This document shows, piece after piece, positions 1 to 6,336 of a stretch of 6,708 nt of DNA. This stretch comes from Bdellovibrionales bacterium (lineage in GTDB: Bacteria > Bdellovibrionota > Bdellovibrionia > Bdellovibrionales > UBA1609). Location: assembly GCA_020434645.1 (NCBI GenBank), contig JAGRAK010000116.1, forward strand, positions 1-6,708. The letters are read 5' to 3'. A program made the translations under genes and the position numbers. The notes under the pieces were generated by a model. It ran no database searches. It was not told the origin of the DNA and saw nothing but the letters and a program-made list of their open reading frames with translations. How positions within the stretch are numbered: position 1 is the first letter of the stretch; every line of letters starts with the position of its first letter.

Positions 1-646
1 TGAACAGTGGGATATGATTGCCGTAACTCTTACTCATTTTACGCCCATCAAGGCCTGGTACGACTTTTTCAGTTTTTACTAAGTGCTTTGGCAACTTTAT
101 AATATCACCATAGATACGATTAAATTTTTGTGCTAAGTCGCGCGCGATTTCAACATGCTGCACCTGATCTTCACCAACTGGTACGACATCAGAATTAAAT
201 AATAAAATATCAGCCGCCATCAAAACTGGATAACAATAAAGCCCCATCGAAACACCAAAGTCGAGATCTTCTCTGCCTGCAATTTCATTTTCTTGAACCT
301 TTGCCTTATAGGCATGGGCACGATTAAGTAAACCCTTAGGAGCCACACATGACAGTATCCAGGCCAGCTCAAATATCTCAGGGATATCACTCTGACGATA
401 GATAATTGTTTTCTTTGAGTCTAAACCGCAAGCCAGCCACATGGCCGCTACAGAGCGAGTAAAAAGCTGCATATCTTGGGCATTTTGTACGGTGGTGATA
501 GCATGATAATCTGCGATGAAAAATAATGACTTTTCAAACTGTGAGGCCAGCTCTATGCCTGGACGTATTGCGCCTAGATAATTACCAATATGCGGATGAT
601 CTGTTGGCTTAATACCGGTCAGAATAACTTTATCTTGAGAACTCAT
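1..646 (-). CDS. trpS: Tryptophanyl-tRNA synthetase, N-terminal 215 residues (3' end outside window)
   Basis: Charges tRNA-Trp with tryptophan in the cytoplasm (class I aminoacyl-tRNA synthetase). The visible part runs from the N-terminus through the Rossmann catalytic domain. Residues 10-25 read TGIKPTDHPHIGNYLG, the HIGH-type ATP-binding motif in its TrpS form (HIGN at 19-22). FIADYHA and the stretch GEDQVQH near the domain centre are typical of TrpS, and KMSKS is at 203-207, followed by YGN. The ATG at 646 overlaps the sodC stop as ATGA. A GGAG lies ten bases upstream (complement of 657-660), inside the sodC coding end, so translation is probably coupled to sodC. About 120 C-terminal residues (anticodon-binding part) should lie beyond position 1. 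The family call is secure. The odd point is that a housekeeping synthetase sits last in a run of envelope genes. Confidence 0.96.
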   Translation of the reverse strand, partial: MSSQDKVILTGIKPTDHPHIGNYLGAIRPGIELASQFEKSLFFIADYHAITTVQNAQDMQLFTRSVAAMWLACGLDSKKTIIYRQSDIPEIFELAWILSCVAPKGLLNRAHAYKAKVQENEIAGREDLDFGVSMGLYCYPVLMAADILLFNSDVVPVGEDQVQHVEIARDLAQKFNRIYGDIIKLPKHLVKTEKVVPGLDGRKMSKSYGNHIPLF

Positions 647-1191
647 TTTGCTGACGCTCCAATAACACCACAGCCAATTCGTGCGCCCGCCCCGCCAGTG
701 GGCTGAGAAATAAAATCATCTACATCTTTATGAACAATGACCCCACGACCTAAAATAGGATGAATATGCCCATTAATAGACATATTGGGGACTTCAAGAG
801 TAAGCCGGGCACGACCTTTCGAATCCGTCACCACATTGCCAAGATCTCCTACGTGATGCTCCTCAGACTCGCGACTGCCGTGAGCGACACCCTCCGGGTT
901 ATAATGCCCACCCGCACTTGAAGCATCTGCAGCCGTACAATCACCAAATTCATGAATATGAAATCCATGTTTAGAATTCTTATCTAGTCCTGATAGTTCA
1001 ATTATCACTTTCACTTTTCCGAAGGCTTCAGCAAAATTAACTTGACCTGATGTCTTACTACCTTTTGTTGGCTGAATAACCGCAACTGCGTAATAGACAG
1101 GGCTGACTGCTTTTTCATTCGATTTATGACCGACGCCTGCACATCCTGAAAATACAAATGATCCTAGTAACAAAAAAATTATTTTATTCAT
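643..1191 (-). CDS. sodC: Lipoprotein Cu,Zn superoxide dismutase
   Basis: Dismutates superoxide to oxygen and hydrogen peroxide in the periplasm, probably anchored to a membrane as a lipoprotein. The 182-residue protein starts with a short type II signal (MNKIIFLLLGSFVFSGC) with the lipidated cysteine at 17. All active-site residues are present: copper ligands His78, His80 (GFHIHEFGDC) and His154 (IVHKD); bridging His96 (GGHYNP); zinc ligands His104, His113 and Asp116 (HHVGDLGN); the disulfide pair Cys85-Cys174; and the electrostatic-guidance Arg171 (GARIGCG). I chose the ATG at 1191 because GAGGGG sits five bases before it and the signal peptide begins there. A TTG in frame at 1209 would add six residues ahead of the signal and swallow the ribosome site. 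The mltA stop is 30 bases upstream and trpS overlaps the stop by four bases. Confidence 0.96.
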   Translation of the reverse strand: MNKIIFLLLGSFVFSGCAGVGHKSNEKAVSPVYYAVAVIQPTKGSKTSGQVNFAEAFGKVKVIIELSGLDKNSKHGFHIHEFGDCTAADASSAGGHYNPEGVAHGSRESEEHHVGDLGNVVTDSKGRARLTLEVPNMSINGHIHPILGRGVIVHKDVDDFISQPTGGAGARIGCGVIGASAK

Positions 1192-1196
1192 GGTCA

Positions 1197-1202
1197 CCCC
1201 TC
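1197..1202 (-). promoter_or_regulatory. Shine-Dalgarno site of sodC
   Basis: The minus strand reads GAGGGG, followed by five bases (TGACC) and then the ATG at 1191. This strong site decides the start in favour of 1191 over the in-frame TTG at 1209. Confidence 0.75.
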
Positions 1203-1221
1203 TAAACAAGATCCATAAGCA

Positions 1222-2472
1222 CTATAACGCGTTTTTCTTTGGTAAAATATAATAAAGACGCCCTGGATTACGCATCACGCCACTCGCTTGCGCAGCCAGC
1301 TTTCCGCGACCCCAAAAAAGGTCGACGCGACCTGGCCCTCGAATGGCGCCGCCTGTGTCTTGATCGAGCACAAAACGAGAACTTTTAGTAAACTCCTGCG
1401 CAACATCAGACTCGTCATCTGAAAATATAGGTTTTTCATACTGAAGATAAGCTAACGCTCCCTTTGGAAAGTACATCTGATCTGTCGCAATGGTTCGACC
1501 AGCAACAACCTCAGTGCCAAAAAAACTTAAGGGCTCAGATTCTTGCTTTTGAAAAAAAACATAACTCGGATTTAAATTCATAATTTTTTGTGCCTCATCT
1601 GCAGGCAAACTCCTCAAATGATTTTTAATTTTTTGTGCTGTCATTTCTTCTTTCGGAATAATATCAAATAAGGCCTTACCAATCGCTCGGTAGCCGTGAC
1701 CATTTTGCGCTGCATATCCGACACGCAATTCCTTACCATTAGTTAATTCAACTCGACCAGAGCCTTGAATTTGCAAGAAAAACGCATCAATTGGCTCTAC
1801 ATAACAAATAACTTTTGCTGTTTTTCGTATCTTACCCTGAACATCAATCTCTTCTCTTGAATAGTAAGGCACAACACTTAGACGATCAGCTCCATCTTCT
1901 TTTATAAGACGCCCTCTTAGTGCACCATCACGAGACTTCTCAATCACGACACTTTGATAGGATTCAAGTATCGGAAAAACTCGCGCAAACTCCTTAACAT
2001 CGACTTTAATCATATCGCTTGGAGCTTCATACAGTGCCTGCGTATATGTTTTATTTTTTTTCAAACTCCCCTTAATTACAGGCTCATAGTAAGACGTTAC
2101 AAAAACACTCCCCCATCCAGAGTCACCGCCATAAACTTCATAAAAATCAAATTCACTTTTTAAAGTCTTTAAAAAAAGCTCACCACTAGAGTCAGCATTC
2201 AATGCTGAGAGCAAGTACTCAAGGCTCTCGACGTATTTAGATTTTTCAATTTCAATTTTACCGAAACGCAAGCTGCTACTGCCAGAAATGGCCTTTAATC
2301 TCTCGATATTGGCTAAAAGAGCTTCTCCGAGATCAAGAAGCGCCAAGTCATCTTGAATTTCTCGCGGAGCATCCGCTTTACGCATAGACTGATCAACTGA
2401 CTTGATGGGGGCTCTTGCGCAGCCAACTGCTAGAAATGTTAGAGCTGCGCCAAGAATTTTTTTAATCACCAT
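1222..2472 (-). CDS. mltA: Membrane-bound lytic murein transglycosylase A (MltA), lipoprotein
   Basis: Cleaves the MurNAc-GlcNAc bond of peptidoglycan with formation of 1,6-anhydro-MurNAc, acting from the inner face of the outer membrane. The 416-residue product begins with a lipoprotein signal ending LAVGC (Cys18). The MltA domain follows: TSYYEP near 126-131, FFLQIQGSGRV near 231-241, and the family hallmark GYAAQNGHGYRAIG at 252-265. The C-terminal 3D domain carries AGRTIATDQMYFPKG (324-338) and DQDTGGAIRGPGRVDLFWG (370-388), with Asp370, Asp372 and Asp384. By comparison with E. coli MltA the last of these is the likely catalytic acid. Length is slightly above the usual 360-400. The start is the least certain point: no Shine-Dalgarno sequence precedes the ATG at 2472 or the GTG codon next to it, but both keep the signal peptide and no later start does. 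It lies 35 bases after the protease stop and 30 before sodC. Confidence 0.94.
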   Translation of the reverse strand: MVIKKILGAALTFLAVGCARAPIKSVDQSMRKADAPREIQDDLALLDLGEALLANIERLKAISGSSSLRFGKIEIEKSKYVESLEYLLSALNADSSGELFLKTLKSEFDFYEVYGGDSGWGSVFVTSYYEPVIKGSLKKNKTYTQALYEAPSDMIKVDVKEFARVFPILESYQSVVIEKSRDGALRGRLIKEDGADRLSVVPYYSREEIDVQGKIRKTAKVICYVEPIDAFFLQIQGSGRVELTNGKELRVGYAAQNGHGYRAIGKALFDIIPKEEMTAQKIKNHLRSLPADEAQKIMNLNPSYVFFQKQESEPLSFFGTEVVAGRTIATDQMYFPKGALAYLQYEKPIFSDDESDVAQEFTKSSRFVLDQDTGGAIRGPGRVDLFWGRGKLAAQASGVMRNPGRLYYILPKKNAL

Positions 2473-2507
2473 GAAAGTGATTTTAAATAAAAATACAGCT
2501 GTGTCTA

Positions 2508-3476
2508 CTACTGACTTAAAAGTGCTTGAATAGTCGGCATATGAGCTTTTTCGATGCCACCATTTGCTACTTGCGCGTTTAAGTACTGAAACATATGCAC
2601 GGCGGGCACACCGTAAGAAAGCTCTTTCCAGATATCTTCATTCGGAGTCTTTAATAGCTCTGCCAAATAGGCTGAAGACTGAACTTTACGACTTTTTGGA
2701 ATTCTTCCCGTCCAAATTATACCGACAACAGAGCCCGAAGCGCGGTCCATCATAGCTGAACCAGAATCGCCATGAGAAACGTCGCAACCATTAGCAAATG
2801 ACCAGGCCTTATACTCCCCAGGGTTTAAATCATCAGGATCTGCCATCAAGCGATACTCTGCATCTGCGCTAAATACCACGCAGTCTGAGTCACGATTGGC
2901 CACCAGTTGACGGGCGTAGTTATTGGCAATACCAAAACCAATCGTCACCAGAGGGGCTGCGTGCTGAAGGTCATTATGAAAAGCAAATGGTGATGAAATA
3001 GAGTTGAGCTCATTCACCATATTTGCATCATTTACTTCAATAGCAAAAAGGGAGAGATCAATTTCGGGCCATGAACCATAAAATTCAATAATTTTAGATT
3101 TAAAACCAAGAATCGGAAAATCAATTGCGTCTTGACCTGAGCACTGCATAGCAGAAGGGCACACATGATGATTGGTCGCCACAACAAAACGACCATTGAA
3201 CTCACCAAGATAAAAACCTGTGCCGCCACCACGCACACGCGCCGTGGCTGTCGCCATACGAGCAAAGTGAACATCTGACCTCATGTCTTGATCTGTAACT
3301 GGCTTTTTTCCCCACTCATCCCCAATTTGGTAGCGAGTATCAAAATTTAAATTCAAACTTTTAAAAATTTCAGATAATTTGAAGTCACTGCCTGACCAAT
3401 TGAGAACTTCTTCTGGAGTGACCGCCAAAGCTTTCGCACTAGAAAAAATAAAAAAAGCAAGTAGTAGTAAACGCAT
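2508..3476 (-). CDS. Secreted trypsin-like serine protease
   Basis: A 322-residue peptidase of the trypsin fold, probably exported to the periplasm or outside. The N-terminus MRLLLLAFFIFSSAKALA is a type I signal peptide with an ALA-V cleavage site near 18/19. Catalytic triad candidates are His104 in TNHHVC, Asp140 in EIDLSLF and Ser238 in GDSGS. The TN-x-HV form of the His motif resembles V8/Glu-type and bacterial S1 proteases more than animal trypsin (TAAHC). Cys106/Cys111 and Cys199/Cys231 could form disulfides, which fits export. VVGIIWTGR (250-258) matches the strand after the active serine. The start at 3476 is chosen because GAGGGGG lies five bases upstream and the signal begins there; a longer frame to 3554 would put 26 non-signal-like residues in front. 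No PDZ or other accessory domain is visible. The substrate is unknown. Upstream gap 91 bases, downstream gap to mltA 35. Confidence 0.88.
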   Translation of the reverse strand: MRLLLLAFFIFSSAKALAVTPEEVLNWSGSDFKLSEIFKSLNLNFDTRYQIGDEWGKKPVTDQDMRSDVHFARMATATARVRGGGTGFYLGEFNGRFVVATNHHVCPSAMQCSGQDAIDFPILGFKSKIIEFYGSWPEIDLSLFAIEVNDANMVNELNSISSPFAFHNDLQHAAPLVTIGFGIANNYARQLVANRDSDCVVFSADAEYRLMADPDDLNPGEYKAWSFANGCDVSHGDSGSAMMDRASGSVVGIIWTGRIPKSRKVQSSAYLAELLKTPNEDIWKELSYGVPAVHMFQYLNAQVANGGIEKAHMPTIQALLSQ

Positions 3477-3481
3477 GATAT

Positions 3482-3488
3482 CCCCCTC
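3482..3488 (-). promoter_or_regulatory. Shine-Dalgarno site of the serine protease gene
   Basis: The minus strand reads GAGGGGG, with five bases (ATATC) before the ATG at 3476. It fixes the start at the signal peptide rather than at the upstream in-frame ATG at 3554. Confidence 0.75.
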
Positions 3489-3567
3489 ATGAATAAACAA
3501 GTAAGATTTTAAGTCGCGCTCATATAAGCATTTAATACTCATATGAACAAGCATGATGCGTTGAGTC

Positions 3568-4206
3568 TCAGTGTGCTTTCTGGCCTCGCATTCGTAAAAG
3601 CCTTCGAATACAAGTTAGAAAAGACCCTACAATTATAATCCAAACGGTATAATGAAAAATTACTGATACATATCCTTCATATCGCAGCAAATAGGCCACC
3701 ATAGATAGTAGTAATGCCAGATTGAGCATAGCCATGCGATGTTGCTTCGCCATAGGGCCGCAAAAATCCATTTTATAACCCATAGATTTTGCCAGAAGCC
3801 TCACATAAGCCGTCATTACAGCCAGAGTTGCGGCCATCCAACCCAGATCGCGAGCATACTCATGCTGAATTAAAAAACTCGCACATATAATAATGAGCAC
3901 ATCTGACACTCGATCTGGCAAGTCATTAAATACTTCACCAAACTCAGTTTTTAACCCGCCCTCAACGGCCATTAAACCATCAATCATATTGCATAGAAGT
4001 CGAAACTGAATACCTAGAAACGCCAAAAACCAACCCAGCACGAAGTGATTGGAGCTCATTGTGTAAAAACCATAAGCCCCCATTGCTGCAAAAACCATGC
4101 TGAGCACTGAGACAGAATTTGGCGTTAAACCCAACCGACAAAGCACCTTTGCTAAGTTTTGAAAAAAACCGATCTTTCGTGTGGAGAGCTCTCTTCTGTT
4201 TTCCAT
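3568..4206 (-). CDS. CDP-alcohol phosphatidyltransferase family protein (YnbA-like)
   Basis: An integral membrane enzyme of 212 residues, expected to join a CDP-activated lipid (such as CDP-diacylglycerol) to an alcohol and release CMP. The classic motif D-x2-D-G-x2-A-R-x8-G-x3-D-x3-D is seen in variant form at 73-98: Asn73, Asp76-Gly77, Ala80, Val81 in place of Arg, Gly90, Asn94 and Asp98, then Asp102. As I recall E. coli YnbA, it has the same Asn replacements at the first and third Asp, so this looks like a subfamily trait and not decay. CGPMAKQHRMA (149-159) also matches the YnbA region AGPFGKSDR. About six hydrophobic segments are present (roughly 32-50, 54-72, 103-116, 122-138, 160-174, 183-200). 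AGGA sits six bases before the ATG. The gene follows the CdsA-like gene by 45 bases, the same partner as in ynbAB. The head-group alcohol cannot be deduced. Confidence 0.87.
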   Translation of the reverse strand: MENRRELSTRKIGFFQNLAKVLCRLGLTPNSVSVLSMVFAAMGAYGFYTMSSNHFVLGWFLAFLGIQFRLLCNMIDGLMAVEGGLKTEFGEVFNDLPDRVSDVLIIICASFLIQHEYARDLGWMAATLAVMTAYVRLLAKSMGYKMDFCGPMAKQHRMAMLNLALLLSMVAYLLRYEGYVSVIFHYTVWIIIVGSFLTCIRRLLRMRGQKAH

Positions 4207-4251
4207 TTATGATCCTAATTAATAAAATGTTTAAACTTTCTCTACTCTAAC

Positions 4252-5178
4252 TTAAGTAAAATATAAAAAATAAAATACACAAGGCGTCGTGAATATTAAA
4301 CTATCCAAACGATCTAGCACCCCACCATGGCCTGGCAGCAAATTACTAAAATCTTTTGTAGCCAGATATCTTTTTATAGCTGAGAAACTCAGATCACCCA
4401 TGATGCCAGAAATTGAAATAATCAAACCAAGCCCACACGACTTTACGAGAGTAAACCCTGCAAAAGTATGAAACAAAGCGCCACCAAGCAAAGTGATCCC
4501 AATAATTCCGCCAATAAAACCCGCTCCAGTTTTGTTGGGACTTATCAGTGGGAACACCTTAGTTCTCCCGAATGCTTTGCCACATATAAATTGCAAAATA
4601 TCATTGAGCTCAGTCAGAAGGATTAAAAAAAACATCAAATAAAGAGAGTGCTCAGCTGTTGATTTTTGCAAATTAAAAATATAGAGCGCCGGGATATAAG
4701 CCAAAAGGTGAAATGTAAGAATCAGCACTGCGTAATGAGAGAAAATTTCAGGTACCTTTTCGATTTTAGCCGCCCGAATCACAATAAACGCCGAGCCCAG
4801 GTAAATAAATAATATCGGTATGGCAAAAAATCCCGACCACAAAGAATAGTACAAACAAAGATACTGCAAAATCACAGAAGTGACAGTCAATATGATGGCG
4901 TGTTTTTTTATTTCAACAACACGTGTGTGTTTTTCAAACTCAATTACGCCTAATATACTCAAAATGCCGAATCCCACTAGTAAACCAAGCGGAGCAAACC
5001 CAAGACAAATCAAAATAAAACCAATAATAAGCCACCAGCTTTTGATTATCACCATTACTTTTTTAAACGTTTCATTATTTGGATTATTTCTTAAAAGAAT
5101 ATATCCAATAAAGGTAGCAAGTGAGATCAACACTAACGTCACCGAGGCGATAGAAATAAATGCAGGATTTAAAATCAC
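4252..5178 (-). CDS. CdsA-family phosphatidate cytidylyltransferase (YnbB-like)
   Basis: Predicted to make CDP-diacylglycerol from CTP and phosphatidate in the inner membrane. The 308-residue, almost wholly hydrophobic protein (about eight membrane segments) carries the complete CDP-diglyceride synthase signature at 266-292: S-x-I-K-R, then K275-D276, then LPGHGGVLDRLD. Upstream of it, LTELNDILQFICGKAFGRTK and ISPNKTGAGFIGG are the usual substrate-site blocks and resemble YnbB closely. I start it at the GTG at 5178, which overlaps the stop of the upstream gene as GTGA and has GGAG seven bases before it. The open frame extends to a TTG at 5241, which would need a 67-base overlap and has no better ribosome site. 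The YnbA-like neighbour downstream suggests this is a dedicated second copy feeding that enzyme and not the housekeeping CdsA, though the rest of the genome is not visible. Confidence 0.92.
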   Translation of the reverse strand: MILNPAFISIASVTLVLISLATFIGYILLRNNPNNETFKKVMVIIKSWWLIIGFILICLGFAPLGLLVGFGILSILGVIEFEKHTRVVEIKKHAIILTVTSVILQYLCLYYSLWSGFFAIPILFIYLGSAFIVIRAAKIEKVPEIFSHYAVLILTFHLLAYIPALYIFNLQKSTAEHSLYLMFFLILLTELNDILQFICGKAFGRTKVFPLISPNKTGAGFIGGIIGITLLGGALFHTFAGFTLVKSCGLGLIISISGIMGDLSFSAIKRYLATKDFSNLLPGHGGVLDRLDSLIFTTPCVFYFLYFT

Positions 5179-5780
5179 AAATGCGCTCCATATGTCTGCG
5201 GTAAGAAATAAAACCAATACCAAATATAGGTGAGTATCCAATAAGCGGTGATTAATACTAAAAGAATACGTCTTCTATAATCAATCCCCATTTTGGGAAA
5301 CCTCAGAGACAATCTATCTAAGCCAAATCGTAAGCCCAAAACCACTACTGGAGCTATGATGATTCGCTGCAATCGAGCCAGTGGGGTCCATATCAAAAGC
5401 TCCCCTAACGGTATGTTTTGAATAAAAGCCTCCAGAACATAAAATCTATACGGAATCCCTGAAGTCGGGCCCGTCAATAAGCCCCTGGCTTGACCCTCAC
5501 TTAGATGCCCCTTGGCCACCTCAAGCATCGAGGGGTAAAAGCCGGGCAGATTAGCCCAGAGAGTTTTTAATGATTCCGACCAGAATTCAAAGTTGTAGCC
5601 AAGAGCGATATTTATCAAAATAGCAGCGGCAATTGACCCCACAACCACCGCAAGAGTCGAATAGAGGGCTGAGCGGACCCCATTTGTAGAATAATAAGAT
5701 ATAACGACATCTGGGACGATAAAAAAGCAAATGCCCTCGGCAAAACTCCAAATAAAACTGATCGCTATCATGACAAGCAT
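5175..5780 (-). CDS. Polytopic membrane protein, possibly DedA/VTT-like
   Basis: A 201-residue inner-membrane protein with about four hydrophobic segments (roughly 4-28, 40-61, 138-152, 172-193). I do not recognise it firmly. Two places recall the DedA/VTT (SNARE-associated) family: an early FAEG...FFIVPDVVI (13-27), like the E...PxPD/E re-entrant loop, and GPTSGIPYRFYVLEA (104-118), like the second loop G-R-x-x-P-x-R/K. VTT-type proteins move lipids or lipid carriers across membranes, which would suit a neighbour of CdsA- and YnbA-like enzymes, but this is inference. The C-terminal part 119-170 with several Arg residues is not diagnostic. The ATG at 5780 has a strong GAGGGAG seven bases upstream. 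The stop overlaps the next gene's GTG, so it is the first gene of the minus-strand run. Confidence 0.75.
   Translation of the reverse strand: MLVMIAISFIWSFAEGICFFIVPDVVISYYSTNGVRSALYSTLAVVVGSIAAAILINIALGYNFEFWSESLKTLWANLPGFYPSMLEVAKGHLSEGQARGLLTGPTSGIPYRFYVLEAFIQNIPLGELLIWTPLARLQRIIIAPVVVLGLRFGLDRLSLRFPKMGIDYRRRILLVLITAYWILTYIWYWFYFLPQTYGAHL
5186..5189 (-). promoter_or_regulatory. Shine-Dalgarno site of the CdsA-like gene
   Basis: The minus strand reads GGAG within the last codons of the upstream gene, seven bases before the GTG at 5178. It supports the overlapping GTG start and translational coupling of the two membrane proteins. Confidence 0.6.
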
Positions 5781-5820
5781 TCAACTACTCCCTCATCAAT
5801 CTTCGTGATAGGACATAAAA
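5781..5820. promoter_or_regulatory. Divergent intergenic region, 40 bases
   Basis: The starts of the two opposed gene runs face away from each other across 40 bases. The gap holds both ribosome sites: GAGGGAG on the minus strand (complement of 5788-5794, seven bases from the ATG at 5780) and AGGA on the plus strand (5810-5813, seven bases from the ATG at 5821). That leaves too little room for two separate promoters, so at least one must lie inside the opposite gene or the two must overlap. I see no good -35/-10 pair for either strand. The best minus-strand candidate, TTGCAA with TTTTAT 16 bases on, matches only four of six positions each and lies largely within the plus-strand gene. Confidence 0.5.
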
Positions 5821-6336
5821 ATGATTTACTGTATGCTTGCAAAATTTTTCGCATCTTTTCTAGGTATTGTCATTACCAGACTCCAATTAGAAAAATCTCT
5901 ATACCTAGAGGCCTTTTTACTTGGCATTCTTCCTATCTGGAGTGAGGTTTTAGCCAGCAACATCACAAAAACTGAACCCTCTTTAGAAAAAGACCGAAAT
6001 AAGCTTTACTTAGATGGAGTTCTCGACGCCCTTGTCTTTATTATTATCCCCAGTGTTTGGTATTATCTTTCACTTGCAGAATCAACAGATGAAAAAATAG
6101 CCCTTATTTTCTTTATCTTCTGCGGCCTCACCCGACTGTTTCAATTTGTACGCAAAGGGCTAAATCATGATGGCTATTTTCGAGGCCTCCCCGTTACCTA
6201 TACGGGCTACATGTGGCTCGTTCTCGCTTTACTTAAAAACTATGAAGCAAACAAAGCAGCCAGCATAACACTTGTGCTGGTTTCAATTTTAATGATCACA
6301 AGTAAAATAAAAATTAAGGTTAGAGCAGTAAAATGA
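5821..6336 (+). CDS. PssA-like CDP-alcohol phosphatidyltransferase fold protein, degenerate motif
   Basis: A 171-residue membrane protein with about six hydrophobic segments. It aligns by eye with phosphatidylserine synthase-type CDP-alcohol phosphatidyltransferases: FFASFLGIVITRLQ (9-22) with the LFCGFLAIL helix, YLDGVLDALVFIIIPSVWYY (63-82) with the LDSLADVVSFGVAPA block (Asp65-x3-Asp69 kept), RLFQF (105-109) with RLARFN, and YFRGLPV (119-125) with YFxGLPxP. The first half of the catalytic motif (D-x2-D-G-x2-A-R) is absent: the expected site reads IWSEVLASNITK. It may therefore have changed chemistry, act as a non-catalytic partner, or be inactive. AGGA lies seven bases before the ATG. The stop overlaps the next gene's start as ATGA, so the two are probably made together. 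I know no name for this protein. Confidence 0.72.
   Translation: MIYCMLAKFFASFLGIVITRLQLEKSLYLEAFLLGILPIWSEVLASNITKTEPSLEKDRNKLYLDGVLDALVFIIIPSVWYYLSLAESTDEKIALIFFIFCGLTRLFQFVRKGLNHDGYFRGLPVTYTGYMWLVLALLKNYEANKAASITLVLVSILMITSKIKIKVRAVK

Noticed and set aside
2487..2507. Palindrome ACAGCTGT followed by T-rich sequence on the minus strand after the protease stop, resembling a terminator.
   Set aside because: The palindrome has no loop, so it cannot form a usable hairpin, and there is no GC-rich stem.
3521..3550. Possible minus-strand promoter for the protease gene (TTGTTC, 17 bases, TTATAT) and a near-direct repeat of ATATGAG in the 91-base gap.
   Set aside because: Only about three of six positions match in each box, and the repeat is short and A/T-rich. 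It is not enough to call a promoter or operator.
3477..3554. In-frame extension of the protease to an ATG at 3554.
   Set aside because: It would place 26 polar residues before a clear signal peptide and ignore the strong GAGGGGG site directly before the ATG at 3476.
5587..5784. Open frames overlapping the real genes, such as this 65-codon frame within the VTT-like gene and the plus-strand frames at 1954-2163, 2564-2755, 4289-4471 and 4880-5233.
   Set aside because: They lie wholly inside well-supported genes in other frames, have no family motifs and no convincing ribosome sites.
5821..6336. Reading the plus-strand membrane protein as a true phosphatidylserine synthase.
   Set aside because: The D-x2-D-G-x2-A-R half of the active site is missing and the protein is shorter than usual PssA, so no enzyme name is justified.
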